Shown one piece after another: positions 17,171-26,601 of a stretch of DNA of 64,000 nt. The stretch comes from Bacteroidota bacterium (lineage in GTDB: Bacteria > Bacteroidota > Bacteroidia > Chitinophagales > Chitinophagaceae). A program made the translations under genes and the position numbers. The stretch covers positions 1 through 64,000 of the forward strand of contig CANHGS010000017.1 of assembly GCA_947460595.1 (NCBI GenBank), written 5' to 3'. The notes below the pieces were generated by a model, which worked only from the letters and a program-made list of their open reading frames with translations, made no database searches and was not told the DNA's origin. The first letter of the stretch is position 1. Every line of letters begins with the position of its first letter.

Positions 17171-19390
17171 ATGTCTACAAATATCATTTCAAAAACAGCT
17201 TTGAATTCATTGGGGTATGGTTTTATCCAAGCACCCTATCTTCCAAAAGGAAAGGATGAATATTATTTACGTAATATCCAAAACCGCAATGGTATTAACT
17301 ATCGCCATTTGGATGCGTATGAAATTGAAGTATTGGTAAGAAACCGCAATACCAGTGATGACTGGAATAAATTATTGGTGTCTGATGCTTTTAATCCGGA
17401 ACTGGTAAAAAACTGTAAATTTTATGGACTGGTTAGAATAGGAAAACTAGAACCACTTTGTTTGGGTTTTAGTGATCTGAAAGTACCAGTAGGCTTGTAT
17501 AATTCAACCATCATTAGCTGTGACTTTGGAGATAATGTGGTGATTGACGGAGTGCATTATTTGGCCCATTATATAATTGGCTCTGAAGTAATCATTACCA
17601 ATGTTGATGAAATGGTGACTACCAATCATAGTAAGTTTGGTAATGGCATTCTTAAAGAGGGTGAAGACGAGGAGGTACGCATCTGGATGGAAATCTGCAA
17701 TGAAAACACGGGTAGAAAAGTATTGCCATTTGTAGGAATGTTACCGGGTGATGCATTTCTTTGGAGTAAATACAAAGACGATGCAGTATTGCAAGAAAAA
17801 TTCAAACAACTAACTGCCAAGCAATTCAAACCACATAGGGGCTATTATGGCAAAATTGGTGACCGAACAGTGATCAAGAATACCAAGATTCTTAAAGACG
17901 TTTGGATTGGTTCCGATGCCTATATTAAAGGTGCCAATAAGCTAAAGAACTTAACTATCAATTCTGGTGAGGAAGGCCGAACACAGATTGGAGAAGGTTG
18001 TGAAATTGTGAATGGAATTATTGGCTATGGTTGCCGATTGTTTTATGGCATTAAAGCGGTGCGTTTTGTTATGGCGGATCATTCACAATTAAAATATGGA
18101 GCACGCTTAATTAACTCTTATCTGGGACAGAATGCCACCATTTCCTGTTGTGAAGTTTTAAATTCGCTCATTTTTCCAGCACACGAGCAACACCATAACA
18201 ATAGTTTTCTTTGTGCCGCATTAGTCATGGGACAGAGTAATATTGCAGCTGGAGCAACCATTGGTTCAAATCATAATAGCAGGGGGGCAGACGGTGAAGT
18301 GATTCTGGGAAGGGGGTTTTGGCCAGGGCTCTGTGTTAGTTTGAAACACAATTCCAAATTTGCCAGTTTCACCATTCTTTCAAAAGGAGATTATCCTGCC
18401 GAACTAAATATTCAAGTGCCATTTGCGTTGGTCAGCAATGACGTAAGCAAGGATCAGTTGGTGGTCATGCCGGGGTATTGGTTTTTATACAATATGTATG
18501 CCCTAGCAAGAAATGCTTGGAAATATATTGACAGAGATAAACGCACTGAAAAGATTCAACAAATTGAATACGATTTCTTAGCACCTGATACCATCAATGA
18601 AATTTTTACTGCTTTGCAACTGTTGGAAATTGCAACTGGAAAAGCTTACCACCACAAAATGCATCCTGATAAAAGAATCAGTCAAGAAGAGACCATTGTA
18701 ATTGGCAAAAACTTATTAAAGACAGGAAATAAAATAGTTGACCAATTAGAAATTTTAGCAGCAGGTTTTGAAAACAGCAAACGAAAAGTTGTTTATACCA
18801 AAGCACTAAAAGCCTATAAAGTATTTGAAGAATTGATTGTATTCTATGGTGTAAGAGCCATGTTGGGAATGATTAAGGATGCTGGCATCACAGACTTTAC
18901 TCATTTCTTACAAGCCATGCCCTCAAAAACCCAGCGCAATCAATGGCTTAATTTAGGCGGACAACTAATGCCAGAATCTGAGGTATTAGTGCTTAGACAA
19001 AAAATTAACTCTGATAAAATTAAAAGTTGGGATGAGATTCATGGATATTACCAAACCATGGGCACAAAATATACCGCACAAAAAACGGCCCATGCCTTGG
19101 CCTCATTATCAGAACACTTGGGCATCCAACTTAGAAAAATTACACCCGAGCAATTCAATAATTTGTTGGGAACAGTAGTGAGTACCAAAGAATGGATGGC
19201 AAAAGGTATTTATGATTCAAAGGCCAAGGACTTTGTAAATCCTTACAGAAAAATGGTCTATGAAACTACCGCCGAAATGAATGCGGTAGTTGGCAAATTA
19301 GAGGACAATAGTTTTATTAAGGAACAAGTAATTGAACTAAAGCAATTTAAAAGAGAAATTGCTGCTATTAAAAAAGCTTTTTCAAAATAG
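17171..19390 (+). CDS. DUF4954-family protein with left-handed beta-helix region
   Basis: A 739-aa cytoplasmic protein. Residues about 90-440 contain irregular hexapeptide-type repeats (VVIDGVHYLAHYIIGSEVII, TVIKNTKILKDVWIGSDAYI), as in sugar-nucleotide acyl- or uridylyltransferases. The C-terminal 300 residues are helical and Lys-rich. I recognise it as the DUF4954 type found in Bacteroidota. Its place right after glmS suggests a link to amino-sugar nucleotide metabolism, but no catalytic activity is established. Family recognition is moderately sure, function is not. Confidence 0.75.
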   Translation: MSTNIISKTALNSLGYGFIQAPYLPKGKDEYYLRNIQNRNGINYRHLDAYEIEVLVRNRNTSDDWNKLLVSDAFNPELVKNCKFYGLVRIGKLEPLCLGFSDLKVPVGLYNSTIISCDFGDNVVIDGVHYLAHYIIGSEVIITNVDEMVTTNHSKFGNGILKEGEDEEVRIWMEICNENTGRKVLPFVGMLPGDAFLWSKYKDDAVLQEKFKQLTAKQFKPHRGYYGKIGDRTVIKNTKILKDVWIGSDAYIKGANKLKNLTINSGEEGRTQIGEGCEIVNGIIGYGCRLFYGIKAVRFVMADHSQLKYGARLINSYLGQNATISCCEVLNSLIFPAHEQHHNNSFLCAALVMGQSNIAAGATIGSNHNSRGADGEVILGRGFWPGLCVSLKHNSKFASFTILSKGDYPAELNIQVPFALVSNDVSKDQLVVMPGYWFLYNMYALARNAWKYIDRDKRTEKIQQIEYDFLAPDTINEIFTALQLLEIATGKAYHHKMHPDKRISQEETIVIGKNLLKTGNKIVDQLEILAAGFENSKRKVVYTKALKAYKVFEELIVFYGVRAMLGMIKDAGITDFTHFLQAMPSKTQRNQWLNLGGQLMPESEVLVLRQKINSDKIKSWDEIHGYYQTMGTKYTAQKTAHALASLSEHLGIQLRKITPEQFNNLLGTVVSTKEWMAKGIYDSKAKDFVNPYRKMVYETTAEMNAVVGKLEDNSFIKEQVIELKQFKREIAAIKKAFSK

Positions 19391-19409
19391 CAGCAGTCAA
19401 TTAAAACCC

Positions 19410-19443
19410 AACGGCTGTCTCAAAAGAGGCAGCCGTTAGTTTT
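19410..19443. terminator. Bidirectional terminator
   Basis: A 12-bp stem starting AACGGCTG with an AAAA loop (19410-19437) is followed by AGTTTT. It lies between convergent genes (DUF4954 plus, OMP minus). Confidence 0.85.
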
Positions 19444-19472
19444 CCCTGGTGTTAATTGCTTCTTCTAAAAAC

Positions 19473-20066
19473 TTATAATCTTAAGCCTACTCCAAATTGC
19501 AACTGCTGGTTGGTCCATTTTTCTTTTTGGTCAATATCATTGATATTTTTCAAACCAATATTATACCTACCATACAAACGCAAGGTTTTTAAATTTAGTT
19601 GCAAGCCTGCTACCATTCCAAAATCGCCACTGGCAAATGCCTGCTCACCATTTTGCAACAAGTTTTTGTCCTTATTTAATAAGATACCAAATTGTGGACC
19701 TGCATTTAAGGATAACATACTACCAATATTGTAGCGCAGTAAAATGGGGATAGACAGATAATTCAAGGTGATATCGTTGCCAGACAAAGGATTTAATAAA
19801 GGCTGGTAAATATTAGATAGACCTGTTCCATATGTGGTTTTTGATTGGTTCCACAAAACTTCTGGTTGAATACCCAATTTCTTGGTAAAGTCAATTTCTG
19901 CAAATCCACCCAAATGATAAGAAAATGTAAAGCCATCCTTTAAAGAAGCGCCTTCTACTTGATTCAAGTTGGCTCCTCCTTTAATTCCTAATCTAAATCC
20001 ACCTTGTGCAGTTGCACCAAAGCTAATACTGGTTAAGGCAATTAATGCCAAAAATAAATGCTTCAT
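19473..20066 (-). CDS. PorT-family outer-membrane beta-barrel protein
   Basis: A 197-aa protein with a signal peptide ending GATAQ (about residue 21), then alternating amphipathic strands and the repeated Gly/aromatic pattern of eight-stranded barrels (RLGIKGGANLNQ at the mature N-terminus). It ends LQFGVGLRL, a typical terminal strand. Likely an outer-membrane barrel of PF13568 type with no assignable substrate. Stand-alone gene flanked by a terminator. Confidence 0.85.
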   Translation of the reverse strand: MKHLFLALIALTSISFGATAQGGFRLGIKGGANLNQVEGASLKDGFTFSYHLGGFAEIDFTKKLGIQPEVLWNQSKTTYGTGLSNIYQPLLNPLSGNDITLNYLSIPILLRYNIGSMLSLNAGPQFGILLNKDKNLLQNGEQAFASGDFGMVAGLQLNLKTLRLYGRYNIGLKNINDIDQKEKWTNQQLQFGVGLRL

Positions 20067-20167
20067 AGTGTTGGTTTATTTAAAAAAATAATGCCAAAGC
20101 CGTGCCAGAAATTACAAATGAACTGAAAAGGACCCTTTTTACTAAAATTATGTAAGTAAAAAAAGGA

Positions 20168-21415
20168 CTAGATCAATTCAATGACGGTTATCTCTGGCAT
20201 AATGCCAACCCTTCCAGGATAACCTATGAATCCAAAGCCCCTATTCACGTATAATTTTTGTTTTCCATCCTCGTACAAACCAGCCCACTGTTTGTACATC
20301 CATTGTACGGGGCTCCATTTAAAATAGGGATTTTCCAAACCAAATTGCATACCGTGGGTATGTCCTGCCAACATTAAGTCAATATCTGGGTATTCTGTTT
20401 TCACTTGTGCATCCCAATGACTAGGGTCATGACTCAATAAAATCTTAAAAGGAATTTTTTCGGTTCCTGGATGGGCTTGATTCATTTTGCCATATTTAGG
20501 AAATCGGCCTTTGGCCCCCCAGTTTTCAATCCCTAATAGTGCAATCTTGTCAGTTCCTTTCTCTAATAATACGTGTTCATTCATGAGTAGGTTCCACCCC
20601 ATTTGTGCATGAACTTTTTTCAAATCTTCTAGGTTGGCAGTTTTTGCTTCCTTTGTTGGCCAAGCAACATAGTCTCCGTAATCATGGTTACCCAATGTGC
20701 TAAACACCCCCAATGGAGCTGTAAGCCTTCCAAAAACTGCTTTATAATCTTCCATCTCTTCTGCCCTATCGTTCACAAGGTCACCAGTAAACAAGATCAA
20801 ATCGGCCTGTTCTTTTAAAATCAAGTCAATCCCGTGATTCACTGCTTCTTTGTTTTGAAAACTACCACTATGAATATCACTGATATGCACCAGTCTGGTA
20901 CCTTTAAAAGCTGTAGGCAAGTTTTCAAAAGCTAGCTTGATTCTTCTAACTTGGTAATTGTATTTGTTACCAAATCCATATAAAAGGGTACCAAAAAGGG
21001 TTCCGCCAATTCCTAATCCCAACCAGCTCAGAAATAGTGACCTTGGGATGGCGTTGCCTTCTCCCATAAATCTTGCCCCAGTTTGAGGCGCTAATCTACT
21101 CATTAGCCAAAAGCCACCCCGTCTTAGGTCATCTATCATAAAAAATAGGGATCCCAATAATTTGGCAAAAAACAATCCTATCAGGATGGCAAAAACATAG
21201 TTTCTGAATATTTTAGAGGTCTGTAAAGTCTGTATATAAGGAAAAGACAATAAAAGCAAGAGCGTTGCGCCAGAAACCAGCCAGTAGCCCATATGAATGG
21301 CATAGCGCATTTTTTCCGAAGACTGTTGGGTCACCGTTTTCAAAGCCTGAAACACATAAAAGTCCAACATCAACATGACCAAGGCAATGATCCACCAGGT
21401 ACTCGAATTTCGCAT
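20168..21415 (-). CDS. Membrane-bound metallophosphoesterase (YaeI-like)
   Basis: A 415-aa protein. Residues 1-165 hold about four transmembrane helices; the rest is a calcineurin-like phosphoesterase with its metal ligands: SDIHSG near 182, FTGDLVND near 213, LGNHDYGD near 245, SHDPSHW near 330 and AGHTHGMQ near 350. Relatives hydrolyse lipid-linked or nucleotide phosphates; the substrate is unknown here. No operon partner; upstream is divergent to the UPF0173 gene. Confidence 0.92.
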   Translation of the reverse strand: MRNSSTWWIIALVMLMLDFYVFQALKTVTQQSSEKMRYAIHMGYWLVSGATLLLLLSFPYIQTLQTSKIFRNYVFAILIGLFFAKLLGSLFFMIDDLRRGGFWLMSRLAPQTGARFMGEGNAIPRSLFLSWLGLGIGGTLFGTLLYGFGNKYNYQVRRIKLAFENLPTAFKGTRLVHISDIHSGSFQNKEAVNHGIDLILKEQADLILFTGDLVNDRAEEMEDYKAVFGRLTAPLGVFSTLGNHDYGDYVAWPTKEAKTANLEDLKKVHAQMGWNLLMNEHVLLEKGTDKIALLGIENWGAKGRFPKYGKMNQAHPGTEKIPFKILLSHDPSHWDAQVKTEYPDIDLMLAGHTHGMQFGLENPYFKWSPVQWMYKQWAGLYEDGKQKLYVNRGFGFIGYPGRVGIMPEITVIELI

Positions 21416-21560
21416 AGTAACTAATTTTCAGGGAAGAAGATTCTCTTTGATTTATAGGGTAAACAGCGCCAAAAAGGGTAAAAATAACCTTTTCTCAGCT
21501 TTGGTTTGGGAATATAACAGGAGTCATAGAATATTGTTTCGTAGGATGTAGGCTAAAGTG

Positions 21561-21568
21561 TATTTTTG
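21561..21568 (+). promoter_or_regulatory. -7 box TATTTTTG before the UPF0173 gene
   Basis: A perfect TAnnTTTG with a TTTC at 21537-21540 as a weak -33 element 20 bp upstream. The predicted leader is about 18 nt, favouring the ATG at 21591 over an earlier TTG/GTG reading. Confidence 0.55.
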
Positions 21569-21590
21569 GCATCCTGCAAAACGCTCATTA

Positions 21591-22271
21591 ATGAAACTCA
21601 AGTATTTAGGACATTCCTGCTTTCTATTGGACATCAAGGGAAAACAAATTCTTTTTGATCCATTTATCAGCTTTAACGAGCTAGCAAAAGGAATTGACGT
21701 AAATACTATCCAGGCAGACTATATCTTTTTGTCACATGGTCACGCGGATCATATTGCAGACGCCATTAGTATTGCCAAAAGAACAGGGGCCAAAACTATT
21801 GCCAATTGGGAAATTCATGAATGGCTGAATAAGCAAGGGGTTTCCAATACCCATCCTATGAATACGGGTGGCAAATGGGAATTTGAATTTGGCACGGTTA
21901 AAGCAGTTGTGGCACAACATAGCAGTGGGTTGCCCGATGGCTCATATGGGGGAAATCCATTGGGTTTTGTATTTATGACGGAAGAGGCCAATTTTTATTA
22001 TAGTGGGGATACTGGTTTAACCCTAGACATGCAATTAATTCCAAAATGGGCTAAATTGGATTTTGCCATGCTTCCTATAGGTGACAATTTTACTATGGAT
22101 GTGGCAGATGCCTTGATTTGTTCAGATTTTATAGGGTGTAATCAGGTGGTTGGGATGCATTATGATACCTTTGGATTTATCAAAATAGACCACCAAGCAG
22201 CTTTGGAGACTTTTAGAAGCGCCGGCAAAAGCTTATTATTGCCCCCAATCGGTAATAGTTTGGATATTTGA
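21591..22271 (+). CDS. UPF0173 metallo-beta-lactamase-fold hydrolase
   Basis: A 226-aa metal-dependent hydrolase of the YtkL/UPF0173 type. It has the N-terminal MKLKYLGHSCFLL, the zinc motif LSHGHADHI near residue 55, YYSGDTGL near 140 and a C-terminal GMHYDTF His. The family has no settled physiological substrate. The frame is open from 21558, but the homologous N-terminus begins at the ATG at 21591. Confidence 0.92.
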   Translation: MKLKYLGHSCFLLDIKGKQILFDPFISFNELAKGIDVNTIQADYIFLSHGHADHIADAISIAKRTGAKTIANWEIHEWLNKQGVSNTHPMNTGGKWEFEFGTVKAVVAQHSSGLPDGSYGGNPLGFVFMTEEANFYYSGDTGLTLDMQLIPKWAKLDFAMLPIGDNFTMDVADALICSDFIGCNQVVGMHYDTFGFIKIDHQAALETFRSAGKSLLLPPIGNSLDI

Positions 22272-22312
22272 AACTGGATTTGATCAATAACCAGTCTGTT
22301 AAATCAGATAAA

Positions 22313-22320
22313 CGGAGGAA
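22313..22320 (+). promoter_or_regulatory. Shine-Dalgarno sequence before parA
   Basis: CGGAGGAA lies 3 nt before the parA ATG; one of only two clear SD sequences noticed in the window. Confidence 0.6.
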
Positions 22321-22323
22321 TAT

Positions 22324-23124
22324 ATGGCCATAATCATTGGCGTAGCCAATCAAAAGGGAGGGGTGGGAAAAACTACCACCGCCATTAACGTAGCAGCAAG
22401 TTTGGCTGTTTTGGAATACCGTACCTTATTGGTAGATGCGGATCCACAGGCCAATAGTACCACTGGGGTGGGATTTGACCTACACAATATTACCAGCAGT
22501 TTATATGACTGCATGGTCAATAATACCATTGCAACCGATGTGATTTTAAAAAGCGATGTGCCCAACCTAGACCTTATGCCATCGCATATAGACTTGGTAG
22601 GTGCGGAAATTGAAATGATCAATTATCCCAATCGTGAAAATGTGATGAAGGGAATACTTGACTTAGTTAGAGATAAATATGATTTTATCATCATTGACTG
22701 CTCACCTTCTTTGGGCTTGATTACCGTAAATTCATTGGTGGCCGCTGACTCTGTGATTGTACCTGTGCAATGTGAGTTCTTTGCCCTAGAAGGTTTGGGG
22801 AAACTCTTAAACACTATTAAGATTGTACAGAATAGGTTGAACCCAGAATTAAAAATTGAAGGTATCTTAATGACCATGTATGATGGGAGGTTACGTTTGT
22901 GCAACCAAGTGGTTAGTGAAGTAAGAAGACATTTTGACGACATGGTATTCTCTACCATCATTCATAGAAATACACGATTGAGTGAAGCGCCAAGTGTGGG
23001 TAAACCGGTTATCCTTTATGATGCAGAAAGTAAGGGATCTGTGAATTATCTAAACCTTGCAAAAGAAATATTGCAAAACAACGGACTCACCAAAATGAGT
23101 AAGGAAGAAAGAATTATTGAATAG
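22324..23124 (+). CDS. parA: Chromosome partitioning ATPase ParA (Soj)
   Basis: A 266-aa Walker-type ATPase: the deviant Walker A KGGVGKTT is at residues 11-18, [10 protein letters not shown] near 38, and Walker [13 protein letters not shown] near 120. With ParB it segregates replication origins. parB follows after 18 bp, then DUF5683 and dapB, forming one plus-strand unit with a terminator at 25502. Confidence 0.97.
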   Translation: MAIIIGVANQKGGVGKTTTAINVAASLAVLEYRTLLVDADPQANSTTGVGFDLHNITSSLYDCMVNNTIATDVILKSDVPNLDLMPSHIDLVGAEIEMINYPNRENVMKGILDLVRDKYDFIIIDCSPSLGLITVNSLVAADSVIVPVQCEFFALEGLGKLLNTIKIVQNRLNPELKIEGILMTMYDGRLRLCNQVVSEVRRHFDDMVFSTIIHRNTRLSEAPSVGKPVILYDAESKGSVNYLNLAKEILQNNGLTKMSKEERIIE

Positions 23125-23142
23125 TCCCAAATAGCCAGTAAG

Positions 23143-24066
23143 ATGAGCACACCCAAACAGAACAAGGATCTCCTAGGCAAGGGCATCCGTTCCTTATTAC
23201 AAAATATAAACGCGGACCTAAAAACCACGGAAGGCAATTTAAAAACCAATTTGGTAGAAGAAGCTACTGGTACCAATAGATTGGCCATTACTGAAATTGT
23301 CATCAACCCCAAACAACCAAGAAGGGACTTTGACGAGACTGCCTTGAATGAGCTAGCTACCTCCATTAAATTGCACGATATTATTCAGCCACTGACCGTT
23401 TCTAAATTGGCCAATGGCAAATACCAATTAATTGCTGGTGAACGCAGGTTTAGGGCGTCAAAAATTGCAGGACTAAAAGACGTTCCAGTCTATATTCGTC
23501 AAGCAAACGATCAGCAATTGCTAGAACTAGCTTTGCTGGAGAACTTGCAAAGGGAAAACTTAAATGCAGTAGAAATTGCGCTGAGTTATAAGCGAATGAT
23601 GGAAGAGCTCAACTATACCCAAGAACAAGTGGCTGAGCGCATGGGTAAAGAAAGAAGCACTGTTACCAATTATATTAGGCTACTCAAATTGCCACCAGAT
23701 ATTCAATTGGCTGTTCGCAATGGTTCTTTGAGCATGGGGCACGCTGGGGCTTTGGTAAATATTGATACTATTGACAAGCAATTATATGTTTTCAAAGAAA
23801 TTAGTTCTAAGTCTTTAAGTGTAAGACAAACCGAAGAATTGGTGCGCAAAATGTATAAGGCTGACAAACAGGGGGCCGTTAAACCTTCTGTAAAAAATGA
23901 GCTACCAACGGCATACAGAAAAATAGAGGATAATTTAGCATCGCATTTTGGAACCAAGGTCAAAATGGCGCATAATAAAAAAGGCTATGGCAGCATAAGT
24001 ATAGAATATTATTCTTTAGAAGAATTGAATAAAATTCTAGAAACCATGCAAGTTACGGTCAGTTAA
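23143..24066 (+). CDS. parB: Chromosome partitioning protein ParB (Spo0J)
   Basis: A 307-aa ParB. The CTP-binding N-domain has NPKQPRRDFD near residue 55 and the GERRFR motif at 99-104, followed by ENLQRENLNAVE near 135 and a helix-turn-helix (TQEQVAERMGKERSTVTNYI near 155-175) for parS binding. The C-terminal part is the dimerisation domain. I saw no parS-like palindrome in the window. Confidence 0.97.
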   Translation: MSTPKQNKDLLGKGIRSLLQNINADLKTTEGNLKTNLVEEATGTNRLAITEIVINPKQPRRDFDETALNELATSIKLHDIIQPLTVSKLANGKYQLIAGERRFRASKIAGLKDVPVYIRQANDQQLLELALLENLQRENLNAVEIALSYKRMMEELNYTQEQVAERMGKERSTVTNYIRLLKLPPDIQLAVRNGSLSMGHAGALVNIDTIDKQLYVFKEISSKSLSVRQTEELVRKMYKADKQGAVKPSVKNELPTAYRKIEDNLASHFGTKVKMAHNKKGYGSISIEYYSLEELNKILETMQVTVS

Positions 24067-24072
24067 TCCTAC

Positions 24073-24726
24073 ATGAACCCATACCGAATTCTCATATTGT
24101 TCTTGGTAATTATTTTTTTAATCCAAGAGTCCAGCGCGCAATCAGACAGCAGTTCTAGAACTGCTGTAAAAACTAGTGCCATGAGTCCGGTTGCAGATAC
24201 CAACCAACTGTATAAAAAAGACAGTGTAGTAAAACACGATCCCAGAAAAGCTACTAGAAGGTCTGCCATTATTCCAGGATGGGGTCAGGCCTATAATCGA
24301 GAGTATTGGAAAATCCCCTTGGTATATGGTGCCATTGCCATTCCTACGGTGATGTTTATCTACAATAATAATTGGTACAAAAAAACCAAATTTGCTTACG
24401 AGGCAAAATACAAAGCATCCGTTGACAAAGACAGTTCTGATTTGGCGGCTATTGACCCAGACCTTAAAAATCTGAGCATGACATCGCTGCAGAGTTATAG
24501 AAATAGTTTTAGGCGAGACAGAGATTATAGCATTTTGTTTTTCTTATTGGCCTGGGGTCTTAACGTAGTAGACGCCACTGTTTTTGGGCACCTGAAAGAC
24601 TTTGATGTAAGCAACAACTTAAGTATGAATGTAAAACCGCAATTCAATCCTACTACAAAGAGCTCTGGATTGATGCTAACCTTCCATCCCAAGAAACCAG
24701 AAAGAAAATTATACCAAGTAAGATAG
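24073..24726 (+). CDS. DUF5683-domain membrane protein
   Basis: A 217-aa protein with a signal peptide ending SSAQ (residue 23), then the DUF5683 core beginning around PRKATRRSAIIPGWGQAYNREYWK (residues 57-80) and two hydrophobic segments near 85 and 155. It follows parB by 6 bp; this neighbourhood (parA, parB, DUF5683, dapB) is commonly conserved in Bacteroidota. Function not known. Confidence 0.88.
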   Translation: MNPYRILILFLVIIFLIQESSAQSDSSSRTAVKTSAMSPVADTNQLYKKDSVVKHDPRKATRRSAIIPGWGQAYNREYWKIPLVYGAIAIPTVMFIYNNNWYKKTKFAYEAKYKASVDKDSSDLAAIDPDLKNLSMTSLQSYRNSFRRDRDYSILFFLLAWGLNVVDATVFGHLKDFDVSNNLSMNVKPQFNPTTKSSGLMLTFHPKKPERKLYQVR

Positions 24727-24757
24727 TTTTATAAACAAGCTTAAGCAGAAATTTTAT

Positions 24758-25474
24758 ATGAAAATTGCATTAATTGGCTACGGTAAAATGGGCAAAGCCA
24801 TAGAACAGATTGCCCTTTCAAAAGGACACGAAATTGTGTTGAAAATTGACATTAATAATGCAGCAGATTTTAATGCTGCCAACTTAGCCAAGGCCGATGT
24901 GGCTATTGAATTCACTGGTCCTCATAGCGCATTTGATAATGTGATGAAGTGTTTGGAATTGGGTGTTCCAGTAGTTTGTGGTTCTACCGGTTGGTTGGAA
25001 AAATGGGATACTGTAAAAGCAAGTTGTGAACAAACAAATGGCGCATTGGTGTATGCAAGCAATTACAGTATTGGCGTAAATCTATTTTTTGAATTGAACA
25101 AATACTTAGGGACATTAATGGAAGGTCATCCAGAATACAATGTTTTAATGGAAGAAATTCACCACACAGAAAAAAAAGACGCCCCAAGCGGAACGGCTAT
25201 CACCCTTGCTGAGCAAGTATTAGCAGCCATTAGCAGAAAAAAACATTGGGTTAATGAAACCGCTGCCACTCCTGACCAGCTTGAAATTATTTCTAAAAGA
25301 ATTGATCCCGCTCCAGGAACGCATACCATCAAGTATACCTCTGCTGTGGATGATATTGAGATTACGCATACTGCTCACAGCCGCATTGGTTTTGCGGGTG
25401 GTGCCGTTCTTGCTGCAGAATTTTTGAAAGGCAAGAAAGGCATTTACCATATGAAAAATGTATTGGGTCTATAA
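24758..25474 (+). CDS. dapB: 4-hydroxy-tetrahydrodipicolinate reductase
   Basis: A 238-aa enzyme of the DAP/lysine pathway. The NAD(P) motif IGYGKMG is at residues 6-12, STGW near 74, and the substrate and catalytic segment EIHHTEKKDAPSGTA near 128-142. It supplies meso-diaminopimelate for peptidoglycan. dapD is in the same window at 52100 but not linked. Last gene of the parAB unit. Confidence 0.97.
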   Translation: MKIALIGYGKMGKAIEQIALSKGHEIVLKIDINNAADFNAANLAKADVAIEFTGPHSAFDNVMKCLELGVPVVCGSTGWLEKWDTVKASCEQTNGALVYASNYSIGVNLFFELNKYLGTLMEGHPEYNVLMEEIHHTEKKDAPSGTAITLAEQVLAAISRKKHWVNETAATPDQLEIISKRIDPAPGTHTIKYTSAVDDIEITHTAHSRIGFAGGAVLAAEFLKGKKGIYHMKNVLGL

Positions 25475-25501
25475 ACCTATATTAAATGTACTACTGCACA
25501 A

Positions 25502-25533
25502 AAAAGCCATGCAATTAAAACTGCATGGCTTTT
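25502..25533. terminator. Bidirectional terminator after dapB
   Basis: A perfect 12-bp stem AAAAGCCATGCA / TGCATGGCTTTT with an 8-nt loop; A run before and T run after. It separates dapB from the convergent OMP gene. Confidence 0.9.
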
Positions 25534-25550
25534 ATTTTGATGACTTTCAT

Positions 25551-26078
25551 TTAGATTTTAAAAGAGAATCCCAATTTAACATTAAAGGCTCTAGAAGCAT
25601 CTACAGCAGGAATGGGTTGGTTCCATCCAGTTTGTGTAGCTTGAAGTTCTAATCCAAAGAAACGGACACCTGCACCGTATTCGTAAATTAGACCATTGGC
25701 AGATAGACCTGAATTGGAATAGCTAGTTTTGACATTACCCAGGTTTCCCAACAAAAAGATTCTACCCAAGAATACATATTGTCTAATACCCGCTTTAATA
25801 GTGGTCATTTTCAAATTACCCGCAGTATTACTACTGGTATTATTGAAGGTTTGGTAACCTAAAGTACCAACTAACATGGTAGAACCTAGACCCAGCCCAC
25901 CGCCAGCTTCTCCACCAAAACCAGCTTTGTAAGCGTTTTTAAACGCAGTATTGGTAGGGGTGGCATAATTCAGGTTGGCAAAAATTTGAGCATGGGGTAG
26001 TTTAAATTGAGCGGAAGTTTTTCCAGCTACAAAAAGCATTACCAATACCGTCAAGATATACTTTGTATTTTTGTACAT
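25551..26078 (-). CDS. Small outer-membrane protein, unknown family
   Basis: A 175-aa protein starting MYKNTKYILTVLVML with a signal peptide ending KTSAQ. The mature part is Gly- and Asn-rich with alternating strands and ends VKLGFSFKI, typical of an outer-membrane barrel. The frame extends upstream to 26162, but that part precedes the signal peptide and overlaps the divergent rrf2 gene, so the ATG at 26078 is preferred. Confidence 0.8.
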   Translation of the reverse strand: MYKNTKYILTVLVMLFVAGKTSAQFKLPHAQIFANLNYATPTNTAFKNAYKAGFGGEAGGGLGLGSTMLVGTLGYQTFNNTSSNTAGNLKMTTIKAGIRQYVFLGRIFLLGNLGNVKTSYSNSGLSANGLIYEYGAGVRFFGLELQATQTGWNQPIPAVDASRAFNVKLGFSFKI

Positions 26079-26151
26079 AATTTTAATTTGTGTAAAGAAA
26101 CTGAAAATCTTTAAATTAACGCTCAAATTAACGGCTGCCGGCCCATAAATC

Positions 26152-26562
26152 ATGCTATCCAAGAAAACTCAATACGCGTTTAAAGCACTTACTTATTTAG
26201 CGGAACAGGAAAAAGACCTTCCCGTGCTCATAGCCGAAATTTCTAAAAAGAAAAAAATTCCACTTAAATTTTTAGAAAACATCTTACTTGAATTGCGCAA
26301 AGCTGGTTTGCTAGAAAGTAAGAAAGGAAAAGGAGGTGGCTATTTTTTAAAACAGGATCCCACCAAAATCCCATTATCAAAAGTGATGCGATTAATTGAG
26401 GGCCCCATTGCATTATTACCCTGCGTGAGTTTAAATTTTTACAAAAAATGCAAGGACTGTGACGAGAAAAATTGCGGCCTCAATCACGTAATGATTGAAG
26501 TAAGGGACCATATGCTTCAAATTTTAGAAAACAAAACCGTAGCAGATTTAACAGGTAAATAA
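26152..26562 (+). CDS. Rrf2-family transcriptional regulator
   Basis: A 136-aa winged-helix regulator: MLSKKTQYAFKALTYLA begins helix 1, KGKGGGYFL is the wing near residue 58-66. Four cysteines lie at 91, 100, 103 and 108 (CX8CX2CX4C), in the region where IscR/NsrR carry three ligands for an Fe-S cluster, though the spacing differs. A redox or Fe-S sensor role is inferred. It is divergent from an OMP and followed by heptamer array D. Confidence 0.9.
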   Translation: MLSKKTQYAFKALTYLAEQEKDLPVLIAEISKKKKIPLKFLENILLELRKAGLLESKKGKGGGYFLKQDPTKIPLSKVMRLIEGPIALLPCVSLNFYKKCKDCDEKNCGLNHVMIEVRDHMLQILENKTVADLTGK

Positions 26563-26601
26563 TCCTTTGGGCGTATTGTTCTTAGGACATTCAATAACTA
26601 C

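Noticed and set aside
22324..24066. parS site near parAB
   Set aside because: I looked for the TGTTNCACGTGAAACA palindrome and did not find it in the window.
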